This document shows, piece by piece, positions 1 through 12,500 of a DNA stretch of 64,000 bases. The notes below the pieces were generated by a model. The model was given only the letters and a program-made list of their open reading frames with translations, did not search any database and was not told the origin of the DNA. How positions within the stretch are numbered: the stretch's first letter is position 1; each line of letters opens with the position of its first letter. The stretch covers positions 20,807,376-20,871,375 of the forward strand of contig NC_092567.1 in assembly GCF_037975245.1 (NCBI RefSeq), read 5' to 3'. The stretch comes from Apostichopus japonicus (lineage: Eukaryota > Echinodermata > Holothuroidea > Aspidochirotida > Stichopodidae). The position numbers were made by a program, and so were the translations under genes.

Positions 1-1062
1 TGTATGAAAGTTCCACTGTACGTACATTGTCATCTGCAATTCAAAGCATTCGATTTATTCACAACCAGAAACGTATGTAGTATAATTCCTATATACCATC
101 CATTCATTTGAATTATCCAAACAATTTCTCGATTTTGAGTTCGTGTAACTAGACCATTTCTTACCCCTTGATTGCTTCATTGGAAAAGCAATTTTAATAT
201 GCCCGTATTGAAGTATATATGTCTATATACCGGCAAACGAAAACTAGTTCAATAATAATTAGCTACGTAAGCTTCAATAGTTCGTTTAGATTAGATTAAC
301 CATAAAATCAAGAGAGAGAGAGACAGAGAGGTGGGGTGGGAGTGGGGTGAGGAGGGGGGGGGGGAGGTGTTAGCAAACTGCTTGTCTACTACAAAAAGCT
401 TATGTAGGTAAATATGTAAAAGTTAGAGGGCGTGCCTTTTCGATCCCTGCAGGATCTTGTTTCAGAGGCTGACTGAAACGAAAAACCAACTAAGAACACA
501 TTAAGAGAGACAGATGGACAGAGATGAGTTAAATTGGACAAATGAGCTATGAAAATAGAGCAAACGGTCGTCGTTTTAATTATTGGAAACTTTAACAATA
601 TATCATGTGGTGCCGTTAGATATCTTCGTAAGGATATCACCGACACATCCTTTACAATGCATGCGGTAAAATGTATAGAGACAATGAGCAATCTAAATCC
701 CCCCCCCCCTCCACCCGTTCCCCCATCCTCCACAGCAGTATGGTAAACACACTAGAGTCATTTTGAAAATGAATGTTCATTCAAGTATCGAATCAACATT
801 ATTAATGGTGACTGAAATGCCCCAAATCAATCATGAACACATCAAGGCTTGTTATATCGTGCATTTTAAGATAACCTGAGCAAAACCTTGGTGACGTAAC
901 CTTTTTTGTCCCCTTACATTTCTATCCTAACCCGATATTCTTCAAAGGCAGAGTTTTAATGTGCATTGGACTCATATTCAGATAGATATCTACCCTGTCC
1001 GGCCCGCGAAACTGTTAATAACAGTTACTTTCACACAAAAATAATGTACTGGCCGGCAGCAT
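1..1062. other. Non-coding stretch, no gene seen
   Basis: I see no coding exon or RNA gene. The only structure is a purine/G-rich tract at about 308-368 (GA repeats running into a run of G) and a short C-run near 698-712. Short open frames here have no recognisable protein features. Confidence 0.6.
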
Positions 1063-2250
1063 TAGTATAGTTGAAAAGAGTAGAGTAGGGTTTTGTATAG
1101 TAGAGTAGTGTATAGTGAAGTACAGCACAGTGAACTTCAATATAGTACAGACCTCTACAGTACAGTGCATCATAGTGCAGTACGGTATAGTATAGTAGAG
1201 TGCAATATTGTAAAGTGCAATACAGTACAGTGTAGTGACTACCACAGTTCAATACATGCCAGAAAAGTAGAGTACAATGCAGTACAGAAGCATACAATAC
1301 AGTACAGTAGATTCTACTGTATTGCAGTACAATACAGTACAGCGCAATACAGCACAATACAGAAGCATACAATACAGTACAGTAGACTTTCATAGTACAA
1401 TAGAGTAAAGTACAGTAGCATACAATACATTACAGTAGATTCTACTGTATTGTAATACAATACAGTACAGTACAGCGCAATACAGCACAATACAGAAGCA
1501 TACAATACAGTACAGTAGACTTTCATGTATTGTGGTACAATACAAAATAGTACAATAGAGTAAAGTACAGTAGCATACAATACATTACAGTAGATTCTAC
1601 TGTATTGTAATACAATACAGTACAGTACAGCGCAATACAGCACAATACAGCACAGTACAGAAGCATACAACACAGTACAGTAGACTTTAATGTATTTTAG
1701 TACAATACAAACAGTACAATACAGTACAGTACAGTGCAATACAGCACAGTAAAGTAGCATACAATACAGTGCAGTAGACTTTCATGTACTGTAGTACAAT
1801 ACAAAACAGTGCAATACAGTACAGTACAGTGCAATACAGCACAATACAGAAGCATACAATACAGTGCAGTAGACTTTCATGTACTGTAGTACAATACAAA
1901 ACATTACAAAACAGTACAGTGTAATACAGCACAGTACAACACAGTACAGTAGAATACAGTACAGTAAAGTACAGTGCAGTACAGAGCAATACAGCGCAGT
2001 ACAGAAGCATACAATACAATACAGTAAACTATCATGTACTGTAGTACAATACAAAACAGTACAGTGTAATACAGCACAGTACAGTACAATACAGTCCAAT
2101 ACAATACAGTAAAGCACAGCAATGTACATTACAGTACAGTCATGCGCAAGCAACTGTTATCATAATATACAGTACAGCAACTCACTACAGAACCGTAGGC
2201 CATCAGTATACTATTCAGTACGGTATAGTACAGTACATGCCTACAGTCTG
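1063..2250. repeat. Pentanucleotide satellite with higher-order units
   Basis: About 1.2 kb is built from the pentamers ACAGT and ACAAT and close variants. A longer unit is laid over this: the phrase AGAAGCATACAATACAGT (or AGTAGCATACAATACATT), followed by a TAGACTTTCATGTA-like segment, recurs near 1287, 1360, 1405, 1495, 1571, 1660, 1755, 1850 and 2005. That gives about nine higher-order units of irregular length, roughly 75-155 bp. Because five is not a multiple of three, all frames stay open for long stretches and give Tyr/Cys/Leu-rich nonsense peptides on the minus strand. These should not be read as genes. Confidence 0.9.
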
Positions 2251-3139
2251 CTAGTAATTGCATCATGTACAAATAGTATAACTATGTATAATTAGTAATA
2301 ATACTATTAGTTTTTAGCGAAACTACATAAGACCGTTTAGTTGTATTTTCTACGTTGTAAACACAGTTTATTGCATACATTCATGGTACGTTAATCACGA
2401 TGTATACGATGTGTTCAGACAGCCTAACGAACTAATGACCCATATCCCATACATGTTAATTTGGCGCCTAAGGTAAAGTAGTGCCTCAGTTATTGCACAC
2501 CTTGCATGCTTCCCAATACTTTTAGGATTTTTAACAACAAAAATTGACAGTTACAAATTTATATTTTGGGATGAATTATAAATAATGGGATCTATGGGGG
2601 GTGTATTGCTAATGAAACGTAATATTTTATGTCATTAATGTCACAAAACAATATATCAGTAAAGTGGTATCAGTAATGGCATAATAGATGAAGCCATTTT
2701 CTCATCCTCCCTCTGTAAATATCAGCTCTGCATGCTGTTTCGTCGATTTTTTCACTCCCTCGATGCAAGCTAAGTTAAGTTTACAAGGACGATCCGGTCT
2801 CGGGAGTATAGAAAAAGTAGATTACCCAACGAATGACCGGATCAGGCCTTGGCGAAGGCTAAACAATTGCAGTGTTATTTTCTCTGTTTTTTCTCTGTAT
2901 GCATTAACCTATATCAATTTCCAAGAGAAAAGAAAAGTTGGTTTCCAGTCTTTTACGAGGGCCAATTATGGCCTATTCACTCGACTTTTTTATAACAGTT
3001 AACCCTTGTTCATTGGTAGCTTGTCGCACCCCTCACCCCGACATATGCACCATTTCAAACAGTCGCTCCCAGACACAACAAATTAGGTGTGCCCTGTGGG
3101 AACTTTTCATAGGTTGCGGGCAGCAAACCGGAGCAAACA
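2251..3139. other. Non-coding stretch, no gene seen
   Basis: Unique-looking AT-rich sequence. Open frames at 2688-3192 are short, lack family features and overlap the start of the SINE on the other strand, so I do not call them. Confidence 0.5.
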
Positions 3140-3305
3140 ACTTCCAATTACAAATTACCTCGCATGTCCCCCCGTCCATACACACTGGGTAAAGAGAGGC
3201 AATGGAGATTAAGTTGCTTGTTCAAAGACATAACGCAATGATCTGGCCAGGACTCTAACCTGCAATCCTTAGATTGCAATTCCAAGGCCTAAGCCATTTG
3301 AATAC
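3140..3305 (-). mobile_element. tRNA-derived SINE (partial or diverged copy)
   Basis: Read on the minus strand, the segment begins with a tRNA-like head. A B-box-like GGTTAGAGTCC (compare the consensus GGTTCGAATCC) lies at about 3250-3260, preceded by a degenerate A-box region (TGGCTTAGGCCTTGG). The body that follows (ATTGCGTTATGTCTTTGAAC, then AAGCAACTTAATC and CATTGCCTCTCTTTACCCAG) resembles the TGTCCTTGGGCAAGGCACTTT...TTGCCTC...CACCCAG body of a SINE group I recall from echinoderm and cephalochordate genomes. That comparison is from memory, not from a search. No clear poly-A tail or target duplication was found, so the boundaries are approximate. Confidence 0.7.
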
Positions 3306-4720
3306 AACACCATCAAAGGATTAAGTTAACTTTCTACCAAGATAAAACATGTTCTACCCCGATTTCTAATATTACTTTTTGTTCTTTTTTTGAGGGGGAG
3401 GGGGGAGGGGGTCTTAAAAGTCCATGTAGCTTAAACCAGTGGACAAGTATGTTCGTATTTCCGCCGCCTACTGCTAATTTTTTAACGGTTTTTTTTTCAA
3501 CGTGTTATAGGATTTCCGTTGTAGTGGTGTACCTCTTAAATTCACTTAGGCTGTTGGGGCTAATATGAAATGTCCAAACTGTATATTGAAGGACATCCTA
3601 TGGCATTTATGATGATGTATCTTAAATCCACGATGATCTCGCGAAGTGCTCTTTTAAAAGAGGCACATATTGGGTGTAGATATACAAACGTAAGAAGCCA
3701 ACACAAATAATAACGTCCATGAAAAACAGAGTATTTCAGGCTGTTTGCAGCAAAAAAAAAGTCTTGAAGCGGAAACTATGGACTGGTCATTTACAAAAGA
3801 GAAAAAAATGTACGTGTGGTTTCTAAAATGGCATCACGTCAATACACTAAGTTCTTGATAATTTGAAGGAAGGAAAAGCAAAAAAACAGAGGTTAAAATC
3901 ACGAGGGCGAAAGCAGACACTGAGCTGAATTGAAATAATGTAATTAATATTATCTCTATATGTTATTCCGTGCTTTATGACAGAAACACAATCGCTTTAA
4001 TAATTTATCTGCATATTTGAGGTATACCGTATACCATGTGGAGTATAGATAGATAGGCTATTTTTATTCATTGAATATTTCATATACTCAATTCACAACG
4101 GTACGTTACATTCACAGAAATTGTCATGGGTAAGGACTCTCTCATATAAAATTTAAGACTAGTGCAGTATTAAAGGTCTTTGGCAGTTATATTTCTGCTT
4201 GAAGTGTGTACGAACAGTAGTCAGCCGAATATAATTATAAAATGACAATGATATGGTTTCATCTTGTAGATATACCATATGCAAACGTAATCTTTGTTCG
4301 TTTGTCAGAATCTAGAAGCCCGAAACGGTTACATATAATATAACGTTCATATGTTTCGGGCTTTTAATGGATAGGATCTCCAGAATAGATGGCTAAATCA
4401 ATCAGTCATTTGATTGATTCCATGATCGCCAAGTCATCATGTTCCGTTTTATTGTTAGCTATCTGGACACGGTGACTGTTTTTTATTCATTTCAAAAAAA
4501 AATTGACGGGTGCTCACCTTTACCAGTTTTAATTGATAACACCATGAGACTTCGGGTGAGCCTGACGAGATAGGGAAATACGGCGGGTCGAAGATACCTT
4601 GTTAACCTCGGTCCCTGCAGATTCATGAAAAGTTGAAAAAGAAAGTATTCTTTTGTTTAATCCCAATTAGGAATGCGATCGCGTTAATTGTCTCTATAAG
4701 AACAGCCGCCAAGTACTACA
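3306..4720. other. Non-coding stretch, no gene seen
   Basis: AT-rich sequence with short homopolymers and a G-run near 3392-3411. No exon, RNA gene or defined repeat could be recognised. Confidence 0.5.
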
Positions 4721-5030
4721 TAATTATAATAAGTAATTATAATAATAATTACATTATTACAATAATTACAATATGATAACAATATATAATACATATATTA
4801 TATATAATATATATAAGATATAATACATAATAATATATAATATATAGCAACTATATACATACATATATTACATATAACATATAATACATAATATACATAT
4901 AATATATGTAATATATAATACGTATATAATATGTAACATATAATACTATATAATATAAACTAATATATAACACTATATATAACTATAATAGTTATAATAC
5001 TACATAATTATATAATTAAACTACATAATT
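4721..5030. repeat. Degenerate AT-rich simple repeat
   Basis: About 300 bp almost free of G and C, made of irregular TAATATATAATA and ACATATAATAC phrases. It looks like a decayed microsatellite. No coding capacity. Confidence 0.8.
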
Positions 5031-5907
5031 AGGATCGAGCCCTTCGCCTTACTCAAGAAAACTAAGAAACAAAAGTACAATCTAAACTAAATACAAACAA
5101 AATGATCATGGACTGTCCGTGAGTAAACCGGTATTTTATTGTCAGCTATACTAATGTAATTGCATCAAAGTACAACGAACTGTCTTACTATACGCATCGA
5201 CGCATGGACGCATCTGAGCATGGTCTAGGCGCAGCTGCAGTACACGCTGAAACTTCACTTCAAGTTGGAGCACGTATCTGATTCAGTACGCTGATTGTAG
5301 AGGAGTTTCTTATCAACGACTTCTTTGTCTATCTTAAAGAACATGGTAATGATTGCCTGTACTGATAAAAATTTGCTCTTTTCTTTTAAAACAGTTTATG
5401 TCTTGTAATTTGTAAAGTCATCGGGGAGACCTTCTCGATATACGCGATATTGGTGCATCAAGGGGAAGAAATAGGAGATTAAGAACGACAAAAACTAAAA
5501 AAAAAAAGGAAAAAAGTATTCGAGAATGCAAATGGTCTGTTAATATCTAGGTTTGTTTTTCTGTAAATCTCTTAGGCACTGAAGTGAATGCTATTAGCGA
5601 TCACTCGAGTATTAAAGTAAAGATCAAATAACGGAAGAAGAGTTCATTGACCAACGATTTTTTTTCCTGCCGCCGTCATTTACCTGTGAAGTGCGACTTT
5701 ATACATATACAAACTTCAAAGTACTATTGAGAATTGTGGTATTAACTAATGCAAAAAGTTATACACTTTCTTGACGTTTATATATATCATTAAGAAAATC
5801 ATGAACAATTTCCTATATGGATATTTCCTAGCGATGGTGTGGATAATTGCGGTGAATTGTAAGGTATACCGGTACTTGTTATTATTATACATCATACATT
5901 TTTGCTA
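5031..5907. other. Non-coding stretch, no gene seen
   Basis: Ordinary AT-rich sequence. No gene or repeat recognised. Confidence 0.5.
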
Positions 5908-6003
5908 GAGAGAGGGGGAGAGAAGGGGAAGAGGAAGAGAGAGGGGGAGGGTGGAGGGAGAGGAAGGGAGAAAGAGAGGAGGGAGAGGGGTGGAGACAGA
6001 GGT
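5908..6003 (+). repeat. Polypurine (GA/G) tract
   Basis: About 95 bases are nearly all A and G on the plus strand (AGAGAGGGGGAGAGAAGGGG and variants). This is a low-complexity polypurine/polypyrimidine tract of a kind that can form triplex structures. Confidence 0.85.
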
Positions 6004-8375
6004 ATGAACCTCTTCTGTGTTTTTGTCAGATAGTGTACCTGACTATAATAAAATACAGACTCTAATGCAATCTGTAGTTCTTTAAGAAGATACTAACCCA
6101 ACCATCATTAATGCATGTCTAATTGACAGTCTAGATTACTCGATCATGCTGTTATATTTGGAGCGGTATACATCTCGAGAATAAATTCTATGTTTTGCTA
6201 TTTATCTAAAGATTTGAAATTTGTTGTTTTCTATTCCCTTCTATAGTCAATTCCTGAAAATTATTTTGTCAAATCCATAGGTTCACTGACGACTCGGCAG
6301 AGTTCTTTATCCTTCCTTATCAAATTGTAAAACTTGAAAAGGAAATTAAAAGAAATAATAAGGATTGCAACGAAGTGACAGTGACTTTCATTGATTGGGA
6401 GACACTTCACAACAGAACAAACTCCTTTGATCAGCGCGTGTTCTTCTCACAATATATTGAATCCTTTTAAAAAAAAATACTTTTTTCCACCGCACATTAC
6501 AGCATAACGCGTTATATTAAGGCACTATACATATACAGATCTAGTGCGCATGTCATGTTACGTAAACACAGATACTAACGTTAAACTCAGTGAGTAAGTT
6601 CTACATCATGCACAGTGTCATCTTCTTACTGCTTCGGGAATTTGATATTCATATTACCTTGTCACACCTAACAGTACCTAATTGCGCTGTAAATCATTTG
6701 AACTCACTCTCATCCAAGCTATACCGTTAGAGATTGAAAATAGTTTTCATGGCATTTTCTGAAAGGTTTATCACTAATTCAAAGAGTAGATTGGGATGCT
6801 TTTTTTCCCTTGGAGATCTCTAAAATGTCCACTCTATTCACAAGCATATAAATACGGTAATGCCATCAAGTCACTGTAAAGGAGGAGAGAAAAAAAACCT
6901 GCCTCAAAGTCAAATCCAAATAGATTTTTGCTCATTTAAGTCCATCAAGCTGTCACCTGTTACATCTCAGGGGAGACCAAATGGAGAATTCGTCGACGGA
7001 CCTTTTTATGAGTAGTTTAGCTTCAAATTCTCTACTGTTCTGACTATTAATCTTACAAAAGAAAAGAAAAGAATCACTTTCCACACGTGACGATAGCAAG
7101 TTTGTGAAGTTGTTTTCTTATATCGTATACGAAAGTCAGAAAACGAACTCGTTATAGTTTCATGTATACTACAGTCACTTTGTGTGACGTAAGGAACATA
7201 ACTATGACACCTTTTTTTTTCTCTCTCGCGTTTCGTATTATTTCTCGTCCTGTCAGTGTTCAGTGTATATGATTTACCTTTCTTTGTTTTACGAAAAGGA
7301 TCATTAAACAATATATCTAGACTTTTATATATTTTTGCCCCAGTCTGCAAGAGTGTTCTGGTTTTGCCCTTTAATCTATCACATTATGTTATAATAAAGT
7401 TTATTATTATATTTTGCTTTTTTTTATCTTTTTACTTCATTCAAATTTTTTTGTATGATACAAATGTGTGTATTTAGAGGTATATACAAATTCACCTATT
7501 GGTTTCATTTTGGCCGTCTATGTTGTTTAATCTTTCCTTTCCTTTACGCGAGAGAGGGAACTTTACATCCCACTTTTTTTCGAAAAATCTTAATATGATC
7601 CCATTTTTTTTTTGGTTAATTAGATGTGCCATACTGTGTTAACGCGATGTGTGCCCATATTCCATCTTGCGGTTAGAAAGTGTCCTCTTAATATTCCAAA
7701 TTTTGGCCTTCAAATCCACCCCTTCGCCACTACCCCCTCCCCTTCACGCCCCACTCATGCCTCAGATTCAAACTTCTCCAGCCGTCCCTGAGAAACAAGG
7801 GGATTGTCTTCACTCCATCTCCCGTCATTTCCCTCTTTCGAAAAACGTCTAACAAGTGATTTTATCTTTTAGGAAAAGAAAAAATAATGATATTGCAAAG
7901 ACTTGTAGATATTAGCAAAAGTCGAATGAAATTTTATTCTTTGTTGAAAGTTACAGTAAATCTCTGTACACAAACAATTTCTGGTCGGTCAGTTCATGTA
8001 ATTGCTTCCAAAAAGCTGTTTATTACGTGAAATTTGCCACAGGCTGGGTGAAAATAACAGATTAGGTATTAGAAAACATCCCAATCTAGGTTTGGATATA
8101 GAAGAAAACCGTGAATAAAGCACGAAATTAAGAAAAGAAAATAGCAAATGAAACATTAGATAATGGCGAGTGTTCAAATGAACGCATCTATGTGGGTCTT
8201 TCGTTTGGACCGAGAGTAGTAGCCTGTGTAATGACGTGTGGATAATTAGATTGGTGGTCAGTATGGTGCACGATTTCTTGTCATTGCAAAGTCGTTGCTT
8301 TTAATTGTATCTGTATTAAATGTGTATTATTTAGGCCTACATTTGTATTTCGTCTGATTGTTTATCATTTGTAAG
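6004..8375. other. Non-coding stretch, no gene seen
   Basis: About 2.4 kb with no recognisable exon, RNA gene or repeat apart from short T-runs. Near its end (about 8306-8375) there are phrases resembling the 78-bp array found on the far side of the BEL element (ATCTGTATTA, CTACATTTGTATT), so the array may have begun here before the insertion. Confidence 0.5.
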
Positions 8376-8380
8376 TTATC
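8376..8380. repeat. Target-site duplication, left copy (TTATC)
   Basis: TTATC directly precedes the left LTR and is repeated exactly at 15867-15871 directly after the right LTR. A 5-bp duplication is usual for BEL/Pao integration and fixes the element boundaries. Confidence 0.92.
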
Positions 8381-8436
8381 TGTCACCGAGACGACGCTCA
8401 ATGAAGCTGAACAAGGTTGTTGTATGTTTTAGCCCA

Positions 8437-8442
8437 TTTATT
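8437..8442 (-). promoter_or_regulatory. Polyadenylation signal AATAAA in the 3' LTR
   Basis: TTTATT on the plus strand is AATAAA in the sense of the element, about 55 bp before the outer end of the 3' LTR. The position suits 3' processing of the retrotransposon RNA. The same signal occurs at 14991-14996 in the 5' LTR. Confidence 0.5.
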
Positions 8443-8770
8443 CACACGCGTGGTTTGAACAAGACCACGGTGAAAACTAGAAAGTAAAGATATCAATACA
8501 TCAATATACAAACATTGGTGAAATAAACACATGAATTGAACAAATCAATAATAACATAATAATAACATAATAATAACATAATAATGCATCATATTTCTTC
8601 TTATAAAACAATGCACAAAAAGGAAGAAGTATAACAAATAACATTTGGTAACATGAAACAAGACAGAGAAAAAGATTGGCGACAAATACATTCTTGATAA
8701 TTAACTTACAATCGTTACCGGGCAAAACCAACAGCACGACAAACTGCGGTGTACAGGGGTTTACAGGGAT

Positions 8771-8827
8771 TAACGGCGGCTTTCTGGGGTTTACGGCGGC
8801 TTTCTGGGGTTAACGGCGGCTTTCTGG
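8771..8827. repeat. Three 20-bp tandem repeats inside the LTR
   Basis: TAACGGCGGCTTTCTGGGGT occurs three times head to tail, the second copy with one change and the third truncated. The same block lies at 15325-15381 in the other LTR. Its function is unknown; short repeats like this in LTRs are often regulatory. Confidence 0.9.
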
Positions 8828-9185
8828 AGAATGTACAGAACACCAACAAAGTAATAACCTCTGGCGATATTTTCTACTCCAGATACTCTTACAAATAAGC
8901 AAACAACAAATACACAGTAAAAAGGCAATAATAAATAACAGGCACGAGCCTGCAGCAACATCACATTAAAGGCAAATATCTATAATGCGATATTAAAAGA
9001 GATATACAATTACAATATCAAGCCCCTTAATACTTATATAAAACAATTAGAATACTTACATACTAAGGAACAGTGCTACAGGAACACATGCGACGCCTCT
9101 CTGAGCCAGGAGAGGAATGAAGCATGTGCACCACAAAATACGCAATTATACATCGATTACGTAATTGTGCATCGATTACATAAGT

Positions 9186-9210
9186 ATGCAAATCGAGGTG
9201 GATATAAAAG
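9186..9210 (+). promoter_or_regulatory. Octamer plus TATA motif, antisense within the LTR
   Basis: The octamer ATGCAAAT (9186-9193) is followed by TATAAAAG (9203-9210) on the plus strand, opposite to the coding direction of the element. The pair recurs in the other LTR (15740-15764). It could form an antisense LTR promoter firing toward plus-strand flanking DNA. This rests on motif matches only. Confidence 0.35.
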
Positions 9211-9312
9211 GCAACTAGTAAATGGGCAGTATTGACCTCTGCCCGACCTCGACCAAGCGGAAATTTCCATTTGGTCACGCTAAGCAAATATCACACATCG
9301 GCAACGATGACA

Positions 9313-9323
9313 CTCCCCCCACT
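9313..9323 (-). promoter_or_regulatory. Polypurine tract of the BEL/Pao element
   Basis: In element orientation AGTGGGGGGAG immediately precedes the 3' LTR. A purine run at exactly this place is the expected primer for plus-strand DNA synthesis. Confidence 0.8.
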
Positions 9324-9540
9324 GGAATACGTCATATTCAAGTATAACAACCTACAATACCTAAACCACCCCATCGATGTACAATAAATTCCATAACAGC
9401 TTTAGCAATCAAAATTGTGACGTAAAGCTTCTTTACCAAATAAACAACCATAAAGCCTGACACACCTGACAGCTCAATCAGGAAGATAAAAAATAAACAA
9501 CTATAAAACATGGAATTTCAACGATAATGCGTGTAAACAC
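9324..9540 (-). other. 3' leader of the BEL/Pao element
   Basis: About 217 bp lie between the end of the polyprotein and the polypurine tract. No open frame for an envelope-type protein or other accessory protein is present. Confidence 0.6.
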
Positions 9541-12500
9541 TTAGGAAGATGAGAGTGCCGACTCAAGTAGAACAATCTTAGTAATAGGACGAACCAGTTC
9601 GGTAGTCCTAGTCTTAACTCTTACCGACCTAACTAACCCATCTCTACTACAATTAACGCTAACAACCAGCGCCAACGGCCAGAGGTTACGGGGAGTCAAT
9701 TCATCTAAAATTAAAACCAAATCACCGACCGCCAGATTATCAGTGACCCCCGTCCACTTAGACCTCTTTTGTAATTCAGGCAGATACAATTTCAACCACT
9801 TGCGCCAGAATTGATTAGCTAGGTGCTGGACATGCCTCCAGCGGCGACGGAAACGGTCAACGTTTTCAAACTTGCCAGGCGGAATGCGAGGGCCATGTCT
9901 CAATAATAACAGATGGTTGGGAGTAAGAGGCGTAGGGTCACGTGGGTCGTCGCTGAGTTTTGTCAACGGACGACCATTTACAATACTTTCGACTTCGCAA
10001 AACAAAGTCCCCAAAATCTCATCTGTAAGTCTCACAGTACTAGGGAGGATAGCAGACATGACTCTTTTAATTACACCAACCATGCGCTCCCAGGCTCCCC
10101 CCATATGAGAAGCAGTAGGGGGAATAAAATGCCAATCAAAATTCTCCTTCACTGCATAAGCGTGTATTACCTTATTAGAGAGGTCTCTCATGCCCCGTCT
10201 CAACTCCGCCTCACCCCCAACAAAATTTGTGCCATTATCTGAAAATACGGTTTCTGGACACCCTCTACGTGCCACAAATCGCCTGAATCCATTCAAGAAG
10301 GACTCTGTATCTAATGAGTCCAACTTCTCGATATGGACAGCCCTGACTGTTAAACAGGTGAACAAACAGCCATAACGCTTGACTTCAGAACGGCCAAATT
10401 TGACATAATAAGGCCCAAACACATCAATGCCCACATGAATAAAGGGGGGTACATTAGCCGCAATACGTTCCCTAGGCAAATTTGCCATTTGTTGTACACA
10501 GGGCTTAGAATATAAGCGTCGACACGTGACACAAGCCCTAACAATCCTCTTGACCAACGGCCTTCCCTTTGTAACCCAAAAATCCTTCCTTACAATACTT
10601 AGCACCCACTCAATGCCAACATGGGCGATACTGTGTGCGTCCTTAACAATAGACTCAGCAATAGGATGTTTACCAGATATTATACACGGGTGTTTGCTGT
10701 CAAACTCTTTCAAACGGCCGCCTACCCTGAGAAGCCCTTTACCATCTAGAAACGGAGTTAAAGTTTTAAGGGAACTAGATGCTCTGACAGCCTTACCCTG
10801 ACTTAACCTTTCTAACTCAGAACAGAAACTAGAAGACTGACTCTTACGGAGGAGGATATCTCCTGCACGACGAACTTCTTGGACAGATAATCTGCCCAAA
10901 GGTTTCTGCCCCTTAAAAAATCGCACAAGACGCAAGAGCCACGCTAAACCTCTCTTCATTTTAAACCATGAAGAATAATGATTCATGATCCTATATAATG
11001 GCTCATCTGAATCTCCAGCATCACTTAACCCAGGAGGGGACACATGACCAGCAACAGTCGTATAACCCACAGTGACGTCCGTCTCTTTGACTTCAGGATC
11101 GTCATCCGTTAAGACGAGCGAATTAAGTTTAGCAGTTTGCCAATCGTTCTTGTACCGACCCAATTTGTCAGGACCGTTAAACCATTTACTACTATTAAAC
11201 TTTGAGAAGGAACAATTTCTAGTAACTAGATCAGCTGGGTTAGCTTTAGTTTCAATATGGAACCACTGTTGCGGGTCACTGAACTCCCTGATAAGACTAA
11301 CCCTATTGCCAACAAAAACATGGAATCTTCTGCTATCATTGTGAATATACTTCAAGACAACTTCCGAGTCTGTCCAAAAATACGACTTAGCAAATTCAAG
11401 AGCTAACTCCCTTCTCAACAGAGAATCAACCTTTACGGCTAACACAGCAGCTTGCAGCTCCAAACGAGGTATAGTACGTAGCTTTAAAGGAGCAACTTTA
11501 CTCTTACTCATGACTAACTGTACATGAATTTCCCCTTTCCTATTTACACAGCGTACATAACAGCAACAGCCATAACCTTTAGAGCTAGCATCTGAAAAAT
11601 GGTGAAGTTCGATGAATGCATCATCAAAGGAACAAGGCTTTATACAACGAGGTACCCTCAAACGACTAACAGAAGACAACGACTGAGCCCAGGTGTCCCA
11701 AGCCCTTACAATATCAGGGGGTATCTCTTCATCCCACGACAACCCACGGGCTGTAGCTTCCTGGAAAAGGAGCTTGCCTGAAAGGACTACAGGACTTATC
11801 AAGCCTAGCGGATCGAAAATTGACGAAACTATACTAAGCATTCTCCTCCTGGTTAACAAGCCACCAAAATCTTTCTCCAGTGCGAAGAAGAACTCATCGC
11901 GAGAAACCATCCACTTTATACCTAAAGCCCTGCTTTCACTACTAGTACCAAAATCTAGAACTTCCTTAGCCCTACATTCCACGGACACTTCAGCTAGCAA
12001 TCTGAAATCATTGACTACAAACTTAGTTAACTTAAACCCTCCACTTTTCAGGGCCTTGGGGATTTCCCTAATAATGATCTCAGCATCTGATTTACTCGAC
12101 ACAGAACTAAGACAATCATCTACATAAAACGATCTTTCAACCGCATACTTAACAAGCGGAATCACACTCGGCAGATCAGTAATTGTACGCCTGAGAGCAT
12201 AGGCGGAGCTAGCCGCACACCACACCCCTCCAAACAAATGTGACGTCATACGAAGGTATCTTAATTTACCATTAATGTACCATAGGAATCGTAGGGCATC
12301 TCTATCCCTGGCTGGGATCCTAACTTGATTATACATAGCTTCAATGTCTGCTTGAACTGCTATACTATGTTGCCGAAATCTCAACAAGACCGGCAGAAGC
12401 TTATTAATCATGTCGGGACCCTGCATACAACGATCATTCAAAGACTTGCCTTTGAAGTTACTAGCGCAATCGAAAACTACCCTAAGTTTGTCTGGTTTCT

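Larger units (their letters stand above)
8381..9312 (-). repeat. 3' LTR of the BEL/Pao element
   Basis: The 932-bp repeat begins TGTCACCGAG and ends CGATGACA on the plus strand, and matches 14935-15866 without a difference that I could find by reading. It contains an AATAAA signal on the minus strand (8437-8442), a threefold 20-bp repeat (8771-8827) and an 11-bp ATAATAACATA tandem near 8550-8585. The small open frames within it (8501-8737 and 9063-9287) recur in the other LTR and have no protein-family character. Confidence 0.96.

Noticed and set aside
1015-2153. Several open frames of 70-150 codons rich in Tyr, Cys, Val and Leu
   Set aside because: They are readings of a five-base satellite, which stays open in many frames. 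There is no complexity or family similarity.
8501-9287. Small minus-strand open frames inside the LTR (also at 15055-15841)
   Set aside because: They are duplicated only because the LTR is duplicated. They have no protein motifs and BEL LTRs do not normally code.
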